From assembly GCA_028673005.1 (NCBI GenBank), contig CM054116.1:69639315-69703314 (forward strand): 64,000 nt of DNA, in the 5' to 3' direction. Numbering within the stretch: the stretch's first letter is position 1; each line of letters begins with the position of its first letter. This document shows positions 49,268 through 60,408 of the stretch, one piece after another. The DNA is from Tanypteryx hageni. Its lineage: Eukaryota > Arthropoda > Insecta > Odonata > Petaluridae. The notes beneath the pieces were generated by a model. That model did not search any database and was not told where the DNA came from. It was given only the letters and a program-made list of their open reading frames with translations. The position numbers and the translations under genes were made by a program.

Positions 49268-51168
49268 CCGAACGATCGGGTGCTGAGACGTCTTGGACAT
49301 TATTGAAGGATATAATGCTCGAGACCATCGATAATTACATTCCAATTACATTGAAGGTAGACAACAAAGAGCCACGTTGGTACAATAAGCAAGTTAGGAT
49401 TGCGCTTAGGCGTCAGAGAATAAGAAATATGCCGTCTACATCATCCGACGAGTATAGAGCAGCTATAGTTCAAACGTATAAGGAATCCCGCGTTATAGCG
49501 AGAAATACCATGCGCGAGACTTTTACTAACTTCAGGAATAAGGAATTAAATAATTATTTGAAGGAAGACCCTAAAGCGTTTTGGTCCTATGTGAGATAGG
49601 TCCCTACCATACCTTCCCTGCGTAATGACCCTGGTGCCGTTATTCATGATAGCGTAGAGAAAGCCAACCTTTTAACGGTCATTTTGTAAAAGCATTTACA
49701 GCCGTCAACGATCAATGCGTACATTATTCACCCGCTATAAGGAGCGACCTGATGGACGATAGAGTATTTTCTGAGGTTGGAATAGCAAAGCAATTAAATT
49801 CCATCTGACATAACAAAGCCACTGGCCCCGAAGAAATTCCTGCTCGCGTTTTAAAAGAATTAGCTGAAGAAATAGCACCTTTTCTTCGGATAATATCCTT
49901 TTCTTCGGATAATATTCGAGACATCTATTTCCCGCAGAGAGGTCCCTAACGACTGGAAGTTACCGCACGTTACTCCCATTCATAAGGGCGGCCACAAGGA
50001 GAACCCAGAAAATTACAGGCCGATTTGCTTAACTTCGATATCGTGTAAGATTCTCGAGCACATATTCGTTAGCAACATAACGCGATTTCTTGATAGTAAT
50101 TCATTGCTACATGATTGTCAACATGTCTTCAGGAAAGGTAGGTCTTGTGATACTCAGCTCGGTCTTTTTGTGAATTGTATACTGAGAAGCGGAGAAAATA
50201 ATAGGCAGGTCGATGCCATCTTCTTAGATTTTTAGGAAATCCTTTGATAAGTATCTCACAGGAAGTTAATAACGAAATTAGAAACCTTAGGTGTTAATTC
50301 CAAAATTTTTAGTTGGAACCGTGAATTTTTAAATTATAGGAAGCAGAATGTTGTTATAGATGGGAAATTCTCCAACTTAGTGGAGGTTGTCTCTGGCGTT
50401 CCACAGGGTAGTGTAATTCGTCCATTATTATTTCTAATTTATATAAACGATATCAGCTCAGTAGTCAGAAGTAAAATTAGGCTTTTCGCGGACGACACCG
50501 TGATTTATAGAGAAATAAGCAATTCGGAAGAACACCAGTATCTCCAAATGGTCTAGAAGCTATTTCTGCATGGTGTAAGGAATGGCAGTTAGAGATCAAC
50601 CAAAAGAAAAGCTGCGTCATAAATTTCTGGAGAACCTAGAGTATCTCGTTGGATGTTAATCATTCGTTCGACGGAGTAGAGATTCCAGTTTCAGGCTCGG
50701 TTAAATATCTAGGAGTCACGATCTATAATGACCTCTCGTGGAACGCCCACATTCGCCGATTGATAGGTGCCGCTAACAAAAAAAATAGGAAGAAAATTTC
50801 GAAGTAGCTCCGAAAAAGTAAAATAATTATGTTATTTATCATTGGTTCGACCGCAGATCGAATATGCGTCAGCTCTGTGGGATCCCTACGAAAAGGGACT
50901 CATTAACGAGAGAGAAAAGGTACAGCGCAGGGCAGTTAGATTTGTAAAGAGAAATTACAAAAGTAAACAAAGCGTAACATCATTAATAGAAAATCTGAAA
51001 TGGACATCGTTAGAGAAACGTAGGCTGCATGCTAGATTTAAACAGCTGAAAAAATTTATGTCCGAGGGACTAGCGAATGAGGTACTAGATCTTATCAGAA
51101 GCCCGATGTATCTCGGAAGGCAGGACAGCGAGGATAAGATTCGCGAGATCGATTGTAGAACGGTGTGA
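49264..51168 (+). pseudogene. Retrotransposon reverse transcriptase remnant (ORF2 C-terminal)
   Basis: Connector plus reverse transcriptase of a CR1-like element. Landmarks in order are EPRWYNKQVRIALRR, HNKATGPEEIPARVLKE, PENYRPICLTSISCKILE, VSGVPQGSV, LFADDTVIYREI (FADD catalytic box at 50484-50495), GSVKYLGVTIYNDLSWNAHI, and a C-terminal tail with VQRRAVRFVKRNY and WTSLEKRRLHARF. Frames change after 49599. A TGA at 49806-49808 interrupts the HNKATGP block, a 19-bp tandem duplication at 49878-49915 causes one clean frameshift, and three stops cluster at 50233-50250 where the FxKAFD motif (an aspartate of the active site) should be. The final open piece is 50842-51168. The protein would copy element RNA at the nicked target; this copy cannot. 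Confidence 0.92.
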
Positions 51169-51312
51169 TATAGAGTATCGCGTTCCCCTAGGACGATAAG
51201 AGAACATAATAGGAAAAGATAACGTAGGAAAACTAGGGACCTTTGGTGCACTGCACCCCCCGCCATCCACCAAAAAGGTGACTTGCAGGGTATCATGTAG
51301 ATGCAGATCATA

Positions 51313-51911
51313 TTTTATTGTAATTTAATTAAGCTATCGGTTTCAAGCGGGATCTCATTTCATTGAGTGCGGTTATGGTTTCATTCTGGCGGGAGGTACG
51401 TCACGCAATAAAGGGTTGGGGAATTATGGAAGCAGATATTCCATTCTATTTGAATGCTCGGAATGAAATCGCATCTGCTTTTGCTGAAGAGTGCTCATTG
51501 CTCGTCCCATTTAGTTGATCATCGCATTATGAGAAAGGAAATGCCGGGCAGAAATGACAAAACTACGGCCGATCAGAAAATATTGCGATTTACCTCAAGA
51601 GCATATTACTCTCGGATACAATCAGAATTCGTGTTTAATTGGTTGAAATAGCCCATATGATTGTATTCGTAATTTTCAAAATGTAATCGGCGATCATACC
51701 AAACATTTGCAGATATAGACGGTAGGTAAAACAAGTTTCGTCTTGAGTAATATCAAAGAAAGACCGGGAATAAGACTAACTTTTGATATACAGTACGGTA
51801 TAAACATAAGCTAGAGCGGACAATAAATCCAAAAATAAAAGCGATATTTTATGAAAAGGAAAATTTTGCATTCGTTTCATTTTCCGTAAATTAAGTGTCG
51901 TACATCCTCGC
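51313..51911. other. Unique sequence between two transposons
   Basis: No feature recognised. The 65-codon frame at 51454-51651 has no motif. Confidence 0.5.
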
Positions 51912-51920
51912 CAGGTATTG

Positions 51921-52844
51921 CTATTGTGCGTTTCACGTCGTCCGTGCAATACGTGTTCTTATGGGAGAATCGCTATCCCATGTAATTTTCCTATACTGTT
52001 AATTCTCGGCGTTGCCAATTCGTGCAAAATCCAGATTTTCGTCGTTTTTGGCATAATTACTCACTTAAACACCTAGCGAAGGATGGGAAATTAACAAAAT
52101 GAGTAAGAAAATAAACAATACTTTTTAAAGCCGAAAAATCGCCGTTTTCGCATGGTTGAACAATAGTTCGCCCGTTTCCATCGACATTTACGACGAGGCG
52201 GCAGAAGTTTCTTACGCTCAAATGTAAAATTCTATATCTCGAAAACCAATGAAGATATTGTGTTCATTCCACTTTCAAAATTAACTTGAATCTTTTCTCA
52301 CCATTTCATCTACATATATTATCCACCTATTCCTAATAGTACGTAAGTTAGCAAGAGAGTGAAAATTTCATACACTGATGCAGAATGTGAGAGCCTCGTT
52401 CGGTTTTATTTAATTTGTAACAACAATGAATTGCCTTACGTGAGCCATTTAATGGTATGTGTGGCTTACGGAACACTTGCGAAAGCTAAAGAAAAATATT
52501 CGTGTGATTTCAGCGAATAGACTGCGAGATTTGGCCGTTCAAATATGAATGCGGCGGAAGAAACTCGGAAGTGTCGATGAAAACGGGCGAACTATTGTTC
52601 AACCATGCAAAAACGGCGATTTTTCGGCTTTAAAAAGTATTTAGTTTTTTTTTCTTACTCATTTTGTTAATTTCCCATCCTTCGTTAGGTGTTTAAATGA
52701 GCAATTATGCCAAAAACGACGAAAATCAGGATTTTACACGAATTGGCAACGCCGAGAATTAACAAACAGTATAGGGAAATAACATGGGATAGCGATTCTC
52801 CCATAAGAACACGTATTGCACGGACGACGTGAAACGCGCTATAG
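51921..52844. mobile_element. Long-TIR element (about 275-bp arms) with 9-bp target duplication
   Basis: The left arm (51921 to about 52193) and the right arm (about 52566-52844) are inverted copies with only scattered differences. The outer ends read CTATTGTGCGTTTCACG and, inverted, CTATAGCGCGTTTCACG. The centre of about 370 bp is not shared and has no coding potential. Flanking nonamers CAGGTATTG (51912-51920) and GAGGTTTTG (52845-52853) match in 7 of 9. Long TIRs with 9-bp duplications are typical of Mutator-like elements, so a non-autonomous MULE is the best guess; a foldback element is the alternative. Transcription across it would give a long double-stranded RNA hairpin. Confidence 0.88.
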
Positions 52845-52859
52845 GAGGTTTTGGTTACA

Positions 52860-53250
52860 GCCATTAGTAAGGAACGGGATTTCAATTTTTTTTCCATGAA
52901 AGCATAAGGTTCCGTGAAAGCTTGATGTGGTTCCATGAGTGAATGACAGAGACCCGATTTGTGCGGTCCGATTGGTTTGTGTTTCTAGGATAATTTACTT
53001 TAAATTTAGGTATTCCGTGACTTCAGTAAAATTGAAGGCCCATAATTTAGGGTTTAAAGCAATGGATGCGGTGGTGTTGTCAACATTCATAATAGCAAAA
53101 TCTTAAAATTGCGAAGGGAACCTCTTGATCGCTTACAAAAACATGAAAATTGAGGCATGAGCAATCAAAGGCTCTCTGAAAGATACATGAAATGTTTCCA
53201 TCAGAAATGTTGCCAAAATGAGTATCAGATTAAATGGCATGAATAACCGC
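52860..53250. other. Unique sequence, nothing recognised
   Basis: AT-rich spacer between two transposons; no feature recognised. Confidence 0.5.
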
Positions 53251-53256
53251 CAGTAC

Positions 53257-53476
53257 AAGGTTTTATTAACCTTCTTGGAGCAGTGGACCTCCTACGAAGT
53301 CCCACAATAACTGTGGACCCCCTCCCCATAAATTTTTTGCTCACTGTCTCATTTTTTCGCTTTGAAATATTAATCAGAGCTGTGCGCGGGATTAAGCAAA
53401 TTATAGATAAAAATAAGCATCATCAATTAGTGGAACCCCGAGAAATAACGCGCGGATCCCCGGTTGAGAAACACTG
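53257..53476. mobile_element. Charlie-like hAT MITE
   Basis: The right end GGTTGAGAAACACTG is, read inward, CAGTGTTTCTCAACC, a very common hAT terminus. The left end AAGGTTTTATTAACC matches it in 10 of 15 positions and is followed by CTTCTTGGAGCAGTGGACC and GTGGACCCCCTCC, typical subterminal sequence of such elements. Flanking octamers GCCAGTAC and GCCTACAC agree in 5 of 8. The element is about 220 bp and has no coding potential. Confidence 0.65.
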
Positions 53477-53489
53477 GCCTACACTCACC

Positions 53490-53990
53490 AATTCCGTCGT
53501 TGGTTGCAAGAAAGTGAACGAAAGTGATGATGGTGATGCAGTAAAAATTGCGACTTTCTGACAGACCGAAACAAAGGACCCGAACTTATATGACACAACC
53601 TACCGTAATTTAGATGTTCGCAGATTTCAATTCTAGCTATTCATTAAAGAAAATGTCTTTTATGAATCTAAGATTTCGCCGTGCAATTTAAGCAAGCCTA
53701 TTGAAACTACAAAGAAATACACCAACTTTGTCATATATACGTATATATGAAAAACGGTTCACCCTTCTGTCGTACCAAAACTCTCCGAAACAGATTCAAC
53801 CATAAAATAAGCATCCAAAAAAATCTAAATATCGCAAGAGGCGAACGCTATGAGAAAACCTCTGGCACGAATAAATCGTCGAAAGCTGCCATCCCATCCC
53901 AAGGAGGTTTTCCCTAACGCCCTACTACGCCGCCCCCTTACCCCACTTGAGTGACATGAGCGTTTGACAAATGAACGATTTCGGGCGTGC
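53490..53990. other. Unique sequence, nothing recognised
   Basis: No gene or mobile element recognised. Confidence 0.5.
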
Positions 53991-53999
53991 GCGTACAGA

Positions 54000-54345
54000 A
54001 AGCGGCCTAATAATAATATTACAGAGGGGAGGGGTGAAGGCAATTTTTGAGAGTGGCGTGGGCGGGGGAGGGGGAAATTCCGATTTGAGGTCGGAGGAAT
54101 GCATATTACGTCGCGACGACGACGAAACTTACCCGGTGACAGTCTTTTTTTCCCGAGGCCACGCAAAGGGGGGGGGGGGGGAAGACGAGGGTGTGACTCG
54201 GTAGGGGATGGGGATGATGTGAGCGAGAGAGGAGGAGATGGATACGGGCAGGGACGGGAGATCGGGGACGCGGAGAGAGGGAGAGAGAATGGGAGTGGGA
54301 GGAGGAAGAGCCGGCGGGAGGAGGGGAGTGGGAGAAGCGAACCGG
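54000..54345 (+). repeat. Purine-rich block with poly-G
   Basis: G/A-rich plus strand including a run of about 12 G at 54169-54181. A pyrimidine-rich block follows about 100 bases later. Confidence 0.7.
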
Positions 54346-54446
54346 AGCTGCATCACCTGCCTCCAGCATCCCCATTTCTAACGACCGTTTTCATTTTCCC
54401 CCGCGCAGGAAACCTCGCTTATTGAACACCCGGTCCCACAGACCTT

Positions 54447-54800
54447 TTCCTCGATATCCTAATGTTCTTCCCTACCTCTACTCTCCCCCTATCTCCCATT
54501 CCCTTCCTTCCCACCCCCTCATACCCCATCCTACGTACTAACCATCCCCTTTCACCTTCATCCCTCTCTCACCTCCTCCCTATATCGTTCTCTCCCCTTC
54601 CCTACTCTCCTCCACCACAATCCTCGCTATCTCCGCATCCCTTTCCATTCTCCACTCTTTCCATGATCCCTAAACATTTCTCCCACGCGCATTTCCTTTC
54701 TCTCTCCCTCTCCCTTTTTTTAACGGCATCGTTTTTACTTTCCACTCCCTTCTCTCTCTCTCTCCTCCTCCTCCCCCACACGCTCCCTACACACTCCTCC
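54447..54800. repeat. Pyrimidine-rich block
   Basis: C/T-rich plus strand with a CT run at about 54749-54764. With the purine block at 54000 it makes another purine-then-pyrimidine pair. The 188-codon open frame across it is compositional. Confidence 0.7.
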
Positions 54801-55461
54801 ACTACGAATCCAAGCCCGTTCCGTTTTCATTCCGAATATAAGGTTCGTTCCGGAATCGGGAGTACGAGGACGACATTGAGTAGGGTTTTTGGGCCGATTT
54901 GGATCTTCGATCTAGATGGGGATGTTTTTTTTTCGGCGGAGAGAGGGCGGTGGAACGGAGGGAGAGAAAAAGGGGAAGGGGTTTGGTGGTTAGGAGTGTT
55001 TCGAGAGATTAAGAAGAGAGAGGGGTAGGGAGGTTTTGAGGGAGGCAACACTACTCATTAGATCTGCTTCGAATTCTGAAGAGATGGTAAACTATTTTTT
55101 TTTATTTGTGTCCATTGATCTCTCTCTCTCTTTCAGGATTCCTATCCTCGCAATGGCTCGGCTCGTAAATCGCGGCGCAACAACCGCAGCGTGTAAAAAC
55201 GTTCGGCCGCGTTGCAGGATTTATCATGCGGGTTCCTAAGTTTACGTCAGAAGGACGCTTACGTCGCCAATTGCCTCTGGCCATTTTTACTCGAGGGTGT
55301 CCTTCGTGCTAACATTAACAATTTACATCCATTCATTTATATTAGCAAACATCCGCCACGGTCGTTATAACAATAAAGTGCTTTCCATCTGGCTGAGACT
55401 GATGAAATCGAGCTCATTATTACATTTGATACAAGTCTACAATTATCAGCAATTAGGCAAT
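54801..55461. other. Unique sequence, nothing recognised
   Basis: Mixed-composition sequence with no recognised feature. Confidence 0.5.
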
Positions 55462-55469
55462 GTATAGAG

Positions 55470-55806
55470 CAGTGATTCTCAAATTCGGCCACCAGCGTAC
55501 AGTTATGTGCGAAAGGTTATTAAGTAAGTACCCTTCGTTTCATAAAAGACGAATTTCGAAATAAACACATTAATCAAAACCTTGAGGCGGCAATGAGACT
55601 TATTTTGGAAGAAAGGTGTAGGAAGTTTATCTTTAACAAGTTGCTATAATTTATATATGTATTTGTTTTTATTATTGTTATGCATGTTTAGTTTAGTTTT
55701 GGTGAACACCTAATAACATTTGGACCCTAAATTAAACCACGCGGCCACCACAACATGGCAGGTGGCCGCATACACGGCCTCGAGGACTTTTCTCTCAGAA
55801 CTACTG
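55470..55806. mobile_element. Charlie-like hAT MITE, second
   Basis: The left end CAGTGATTCTCAAATTCGGC and the right end, read inward CAGTAGTTCTGAGAGAAAAG, share the CAGTnnTTCT core. Flanking octamers GTATAGAG (55462-55469) and TTATGGAG (55807-55814) match in 6 of 8. GGCCACCA occurs just inside the left end and again near the right end as GCGGCCACCAC, with GGTGGCCGC in inverted form. The 337-bp element is non-coding and non-autonomous. Confidence 0.7.
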
Positions 55807-56011
55807 TTATGGAGGAAAGACGGTTATCAAGAGATGAAGGTTGCGGAGATTGCGGGCGAGCGATACTGAAAACCAGGATTAACCTATGAACGCGGATCTT
55901 TCTGCAACGGATGATGACGTAGGTTCATGTTTGCGGAATTGTTCTAACCTATGACTGCAGATATTCTACGCCTCAAAATGATACAGACAGTTAAAAACTA
56001 ATTTTCTCCAA

Positions 56012-56245
56012 TAGCCATAAAAAGGTTGGGAAAATCAGATGAGCATTAAGTCTACAAAGCAGTCGTCATCATTGGTGATCCTTTTATAGAATATACTATA
56101 GGTGAATCGCCGTTTATTACGGCAGCTTTGTAGGAGAAATGCACATATGGTTCTCCCAACCTTTTTATGGTCATTGTAGAAACCTTTGTCTTTTAATCTG
56201 ATTTCAGCGGTAAGGCGAGCTCGATAATTATTTCCTGAGCTGAGA
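56012..56245. mobile_element. Inverted-repeat family, copy 2
   Basis: Homologous to 45545-45735. Here the inverted pair is clear: CCATAAAAAGGTTGGGA on the left and TCCCAACCTTTTTATGG on the right are perfect inverted copies. Pairing continues outward (CTATTGGAGAAAA versus TCATTGTAGAAAC on the complementary strand), so the foldback is longer than the core. No coding potential. The class is undetermined. Confidence 0.7.
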
Positions 56246-56495
56246 CTACGGTTAATTAACTTGGATTTTCCCGAATTATTTTTTCAGCATAAAGCGGTCT
56301 AAAAACCATGGCATTAACACAAAAACAAACATTTACTATGAAAAATAAAGCATAAAATACCTACCACGAAAGTTAACTGCAAAGCCGGTGTGATAATCCA
56401 GAAGATCGCGACAATGCTATTTTCCTAGCTCGACGGTGGCAAAAAAAAATCGGGCAAAAAAGAGAAAACGTAGCCGATGCTGAACATCATTCCTC

Positions 56496-56558
56496 GATGG
56501 AACAATTTTTGAAACGAGAAAAAAGTCTGCTATTTCTCGTTTCAAAAATTGTTCCATC
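56496..56558. repeat. Perfect 26-bp-stem hairpin
   Basis: Bases 56496-56521 are a perfect reverse complement of 56533-56558, separated by an 11-base loop. The stem begins GATGGAACAATTTTTG. The size resembles a small pre-microRNA, but the stem has no bulges, which is more typical of a recent inverted duplication or of an endogenous siRNA-type hairpin. There is no evidence of transcription from sequence alone. Confidence 0.85.
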
Positions 56559-56559
56559 T

Positions 56560-58365
56560 TTCACAGCTTATGCCTGTCTGCATAGGATCTTCGGATCATA
56601 TCATTCCATCAATTTCATCATTCCTCGAGACAATTAGCGTTGGCCACAAAAGGATATTCCCCGGTTACTCCATCCACATCCCTACGCCCATATCGGAGCG
56701 GGATTATAAAAGAAAAACTTATTTTCAAATCCCTACCAGAGAGAGAAATTTTCATTTCAGATTCCCTTATCGAGACGGAAGAAAATGCCTCAAAAATTTT
56801 AAGTCCGTCGGGTGATTTAAAAAAAAAACGGTAACGAGGCATTGTTCCCCTTCCCTTTGCGACTGAAGAAAACGGACGCTGATTGCAACGACTCCCTTTC
56901 GAACCAAAGATCGGCGGAGCGACGAAACTTCGGCCGATCGAAATTGACTTTCCATTCGACGACATCTGTTGCGCGCCTTTTAATCTCCGCCCCCTAACGA
57001 CCTCGCTGTTATTCGTCAGGTAACGCGAGGAGCCGCCGTTTCCCTCCATGGAAGAGGCGATATTAAGACATTATATAGAAAATAACCAAGTTCGAAATTA
57101 ATAAGGTCGATGTGTAACTATCTCGCGAGTCTTTATCTACCTCTGGCGAGGATTGGAGGAAGCGAGAAGGGGCTAATGCCAGCTAGAGACGGCGTCAAAA
57201 TGGGAGGAAATTGCTTTGACAGAGAGAGGAAAAGAGGCGATTTCCGAGAGCCATTTATTTACAGCCTACTGGCTATTTATTTAATCTTATAACAATTAAG
57301 GTTTCCAGGAAAGCACAAAGACCGAGGATTCCGCGGCTTCTATCAGATCTCTCGAATCACTCGGGCCGAATTCTCACGCCAGTTTCCTTCGAAGGACGAG
57401 GGGGAGAGCGAGAGGGAATAGGAAAGTAGAAAATTATTATATTCTTCGAAAAGCCTTTCTGATAGGCCACGCAACAATGATTTCATTATGAACTTTTTTT
57501 GAGTTATTATATTTGCTTTTTTTAATTAATGAACTTTTATTTTGCAAAAATGGTTCGACTTGACCAAATAAATATCTTTTCAAAGTACTTCCTGCTCTAT
57601 GATATGGCTCTGGATCAGGCGTTTGCATGTTTTTTTGCGAGGGATCTTTGAGGAACAATCTGTAAACATCAGGTAACCAATTAATAAAATAATTGAGACT
57701 AGCAGTACTTCCAATTACGGATTAAAGTAAGTAAATACCTACTACAAAAAAGAAAAAATCCAATGCAGATATAGTTTCCGGTTACAAAATGCCCCACGAG
57801 CAACACAGAAATAAAAATAAGTAATGGTCCCCGGTAATTAACTTTAGTTGCGTGCTATTGAGATGTTGAGGACCCTTCGAACATCTGAGATAACAGACAG
57901 TCGGACAGTGATAGATTAATTAACAAGAAAAACCTTCCGCGCTGTTCTCAAATATAGTCAAAACCCTTTCTAAGAATCCACAACCCGCAACGAGTATCTT
58001 CTGAAGAAGAAAAAGCGACAACTTGAATCCACGCCTTAGAAAACCTGCCTCTGCTGAGACGGAATAGTACCCGAATCCAACCAAACTCTCACTCCCTTCC
58101 GACATGAGGAGGGAAAAAAACGACCATTTTTTCCAACCATCTCCCAACCATAATAAACCTCCCCGCATTTTCACGACCGAAAATACCGTTCCAAATCCCC
58201 ATCCTATTACGTGCAAACCTGACCTCGTGCGCCTACGGTCACTTTTATCTTTTAACAGGCGATTTTAAGCGATGGGGATGCGGGAGAATAAGGGGGAGGG
58301 GGGTGGATAATGGTGATGAGACACCGGAGGATATGCAGAAGAAAAAACTCTTGAGGAATGCCGTT
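56560..58365. other. Unique sequence, nothing recognised
   Basis: No gene or mobile element recognised. Frames of up to 143 codons (minus, 56618-57049) overlap other frames and show no motif. Confidence 0.45.
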
Positions 58366-58370
58366 GGAAC

Positions 58371-58391
58371 GCGCGCGCGCGCACACACACA
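58371..58391. repeat. CG/CA dinucleotide repeat
   Basis: A CG-alternating run passes directly into a CA run. Alternating purine-pyrimidine sequence of this kind can adopt Z-DNA. Confidence 0.9.
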
Positions 58392-58399
58392 TCTCGCGC

Positions 58400-59600
58400 T
58401 ACCTTAAAAGTTGAAGATGGGGCGGAGGTGTCGAGAGCAGGAGGTTAGCTAGTGCGCCCAGGTTGTGATTTCCGCATCCGATATAATGCGTAACCTGGAT
58501 ACTGTGGACCGCTAACTCGGGAATAAAATGAATGTAAACCGGGCCAGGTTAGGAGAGAGAGATGGAAAGACAGACAGAGGAAGAAGGTTTGTGCGTGTTC
58601 TTTGAATGGCGACCCCAATGGCGGCTGATATACTCCCAATATCCAGTCCTCTAATGATGCGGGAGGGACGGGTTGGATATGGGAGCGACACAAACACGCT
58701 CGGGCGAATTGGGATTAATATCTCGGAAAACACACGCCGCGCGCACGGCAAACACCGGCGCACGATTCCAATCTTCGTTCCTCCCCTCGGCACGTTTTGT
58801 CCTCTCTATGGCGAGGAGAGAGAGAGAGGTAGAGAGGGGAGAGAGGGATCCAATTGACAGGCGGCGACGGGTACGACGCCGCGTCGCATCCGATGCCTAA
58901 TTAAACTATCGCCCGACGTGTCCTCGTCTCCTCTCCACAGGCCCGTTGTTTTTTTCAATTTCTTTCTCCGCTTAGGATTAAGAGAGAGAGAGAGAGAAGC
59001 GAATTAAAAGGGCCAAAGAAAGGTTGAGCAGCGCGGCCAGGTCGGGGCGAGACGAAGTAGCGGATTAAGTGAAGCCCGCTTAAGGGAACCGCGACACGAA
59101 TCGAGAAAGAATGAACGACTCCGAGATCCTTAGAACGTGACCGCTTGATCCGTCGTGATCGGTCACCTCGGTTAAGTTTTGGGTAAATGAGAGCTCTCAT
59201 TTTGCACGCGAAGGAATTTTTCCGCCGCCATATCTTTCCGCCGTTGTAGTATGCTCGCCAGAACGACGAAAAGTATGTAAACGGCGAATTTTGGAGTGGA
59301 ACGACGCGACTTTTCTGAAGCGAGATTACGCTTAAATTTGCGGATGATCGACGAAACCGCCTCGGACACCGCGCTTCCGAATCGAGCCTCGTAATTCCTA
59401 CACTTATAAAGAAAAATAAAAGCGGGAAGAACCCCCGAGATTTCACGCGAGGATGTATGGAACCGGATCACCTTTTTGAGTAGAAAAAATAGCGTTGAAG
59501 AGACGGAGATAGAGATAGAAAGGGAGAGGGGAAAAATAATCATAACAGGATACACCGTACCGGGCTTCGATCCGATAACGGGTCAACGATCCCATTCGGA
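58400..59600. other. Unique sequence, nothing recognised
   Basis: Contains GA runs near 58817-58845 and 58981-58998 and high CpG. No gene recognised; frames of 60-163 codons lack motifs. Confidence 0.45.
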
Positions 59601-59604
59601 CTGG

Positions 59605-60080
59605 TACTATATACCTCTCCTTCTCACCCCCTCCCTTTCTTTCTCTCTCTCTCTTGGATGCCCACCTCTCCTTGCCGCACCCCTGTTCCTTCCCCCTCCC
59701 CTTTCCCCTATTTCTCTTCAGAGCTCCTCCTTCCATCCGCCAAGAGAGGCCTCTTAATCCCCCTCCTCCCGATCCCCCCTCCGACCTCCTAAGTCCTCCC
59801 TCTCTAACTCACGCCTCCGCATTCCCAGGTCCCACCCACCTCCTCATTTCTCTCTTCACCCCTTCCTCCCCTCACCCCGTTCTTCTATGCCTCCTCATCT
59901 TCTCCGACTCGTTCCTTCCTAGCTCGTCAGCCTCGAGACTATATCTTCTACTCTTGGCAGCATCTCTTTCTCTTCGTAATTTCCTTTTTGAAAAGTTATT
60001 CCGTCTCCCTTCGTTTCTCTCATTATCTCGCTGTTTTTCCCTTTTCTCCGTTTCCTATCTTTTCAAAAAAACAATCTTCC
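59605..60080. repeat. Pyrimidine-rich tract
   Basis: C/T-rich plus strand with a CT run at about 59641-59655. The 148-codon open frame across it is Ser/Pro/Leu-rich and compositional. Confidence 0.75.
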
Positions 60081-60408
60081 GGCCACTCCCAAAGGTGTGA
60101 CGCTGTGTAAAGATCGGATTAAATTAAGTTTTAAAAAATCAAATCTTCTTCATCTTCGTCCTTACAACAGGTCAGAGAAACCAGTCGTTTTCGGATTCGA
60201 GTCGGGAGGAGCCCACGTCCGCGTTTTGTAAGGATGAACTCACTGCCAATTACGGCAGAAACGGCTAAACGAAGAATTATGACGTCGAAATCTTTTTCAT
60301 TTTTTTTCTTTTCGTTCGACGGCGGCAAACCACTTGGATGCGGAAAGTTCAGCGTTTAACCTCCGCAATAGAGAAAATCTCTCGGCAAAAAAACGCTTTT
60401 AAGCGTAG

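Larger units (their letters stand above)
47365..51312 (+). mobile_element. Degenerate CR1-like non-LTR retrotransposon
   Basis: About 3.9 kb carrying, in order, remnants of ORF1 with an SGNH esterase-like domain, then ORF2 with an AP-type endonuclease and reverse transcriptase. This order fits the CR1 group, part of the Jockey superfamily. The 3' end carries TCATGTAGATGCAGATCAT, resembling the short hexamer-like 3' repeats of CR1/L2 elements. Stops, frameshifts and a 19-bp duplication show the copy is dead. The 5' end is placed where ORF1 coding similarity begins and may be truncated. No target duplication was identified, as is usual for CR1. Confidence 0.9.
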
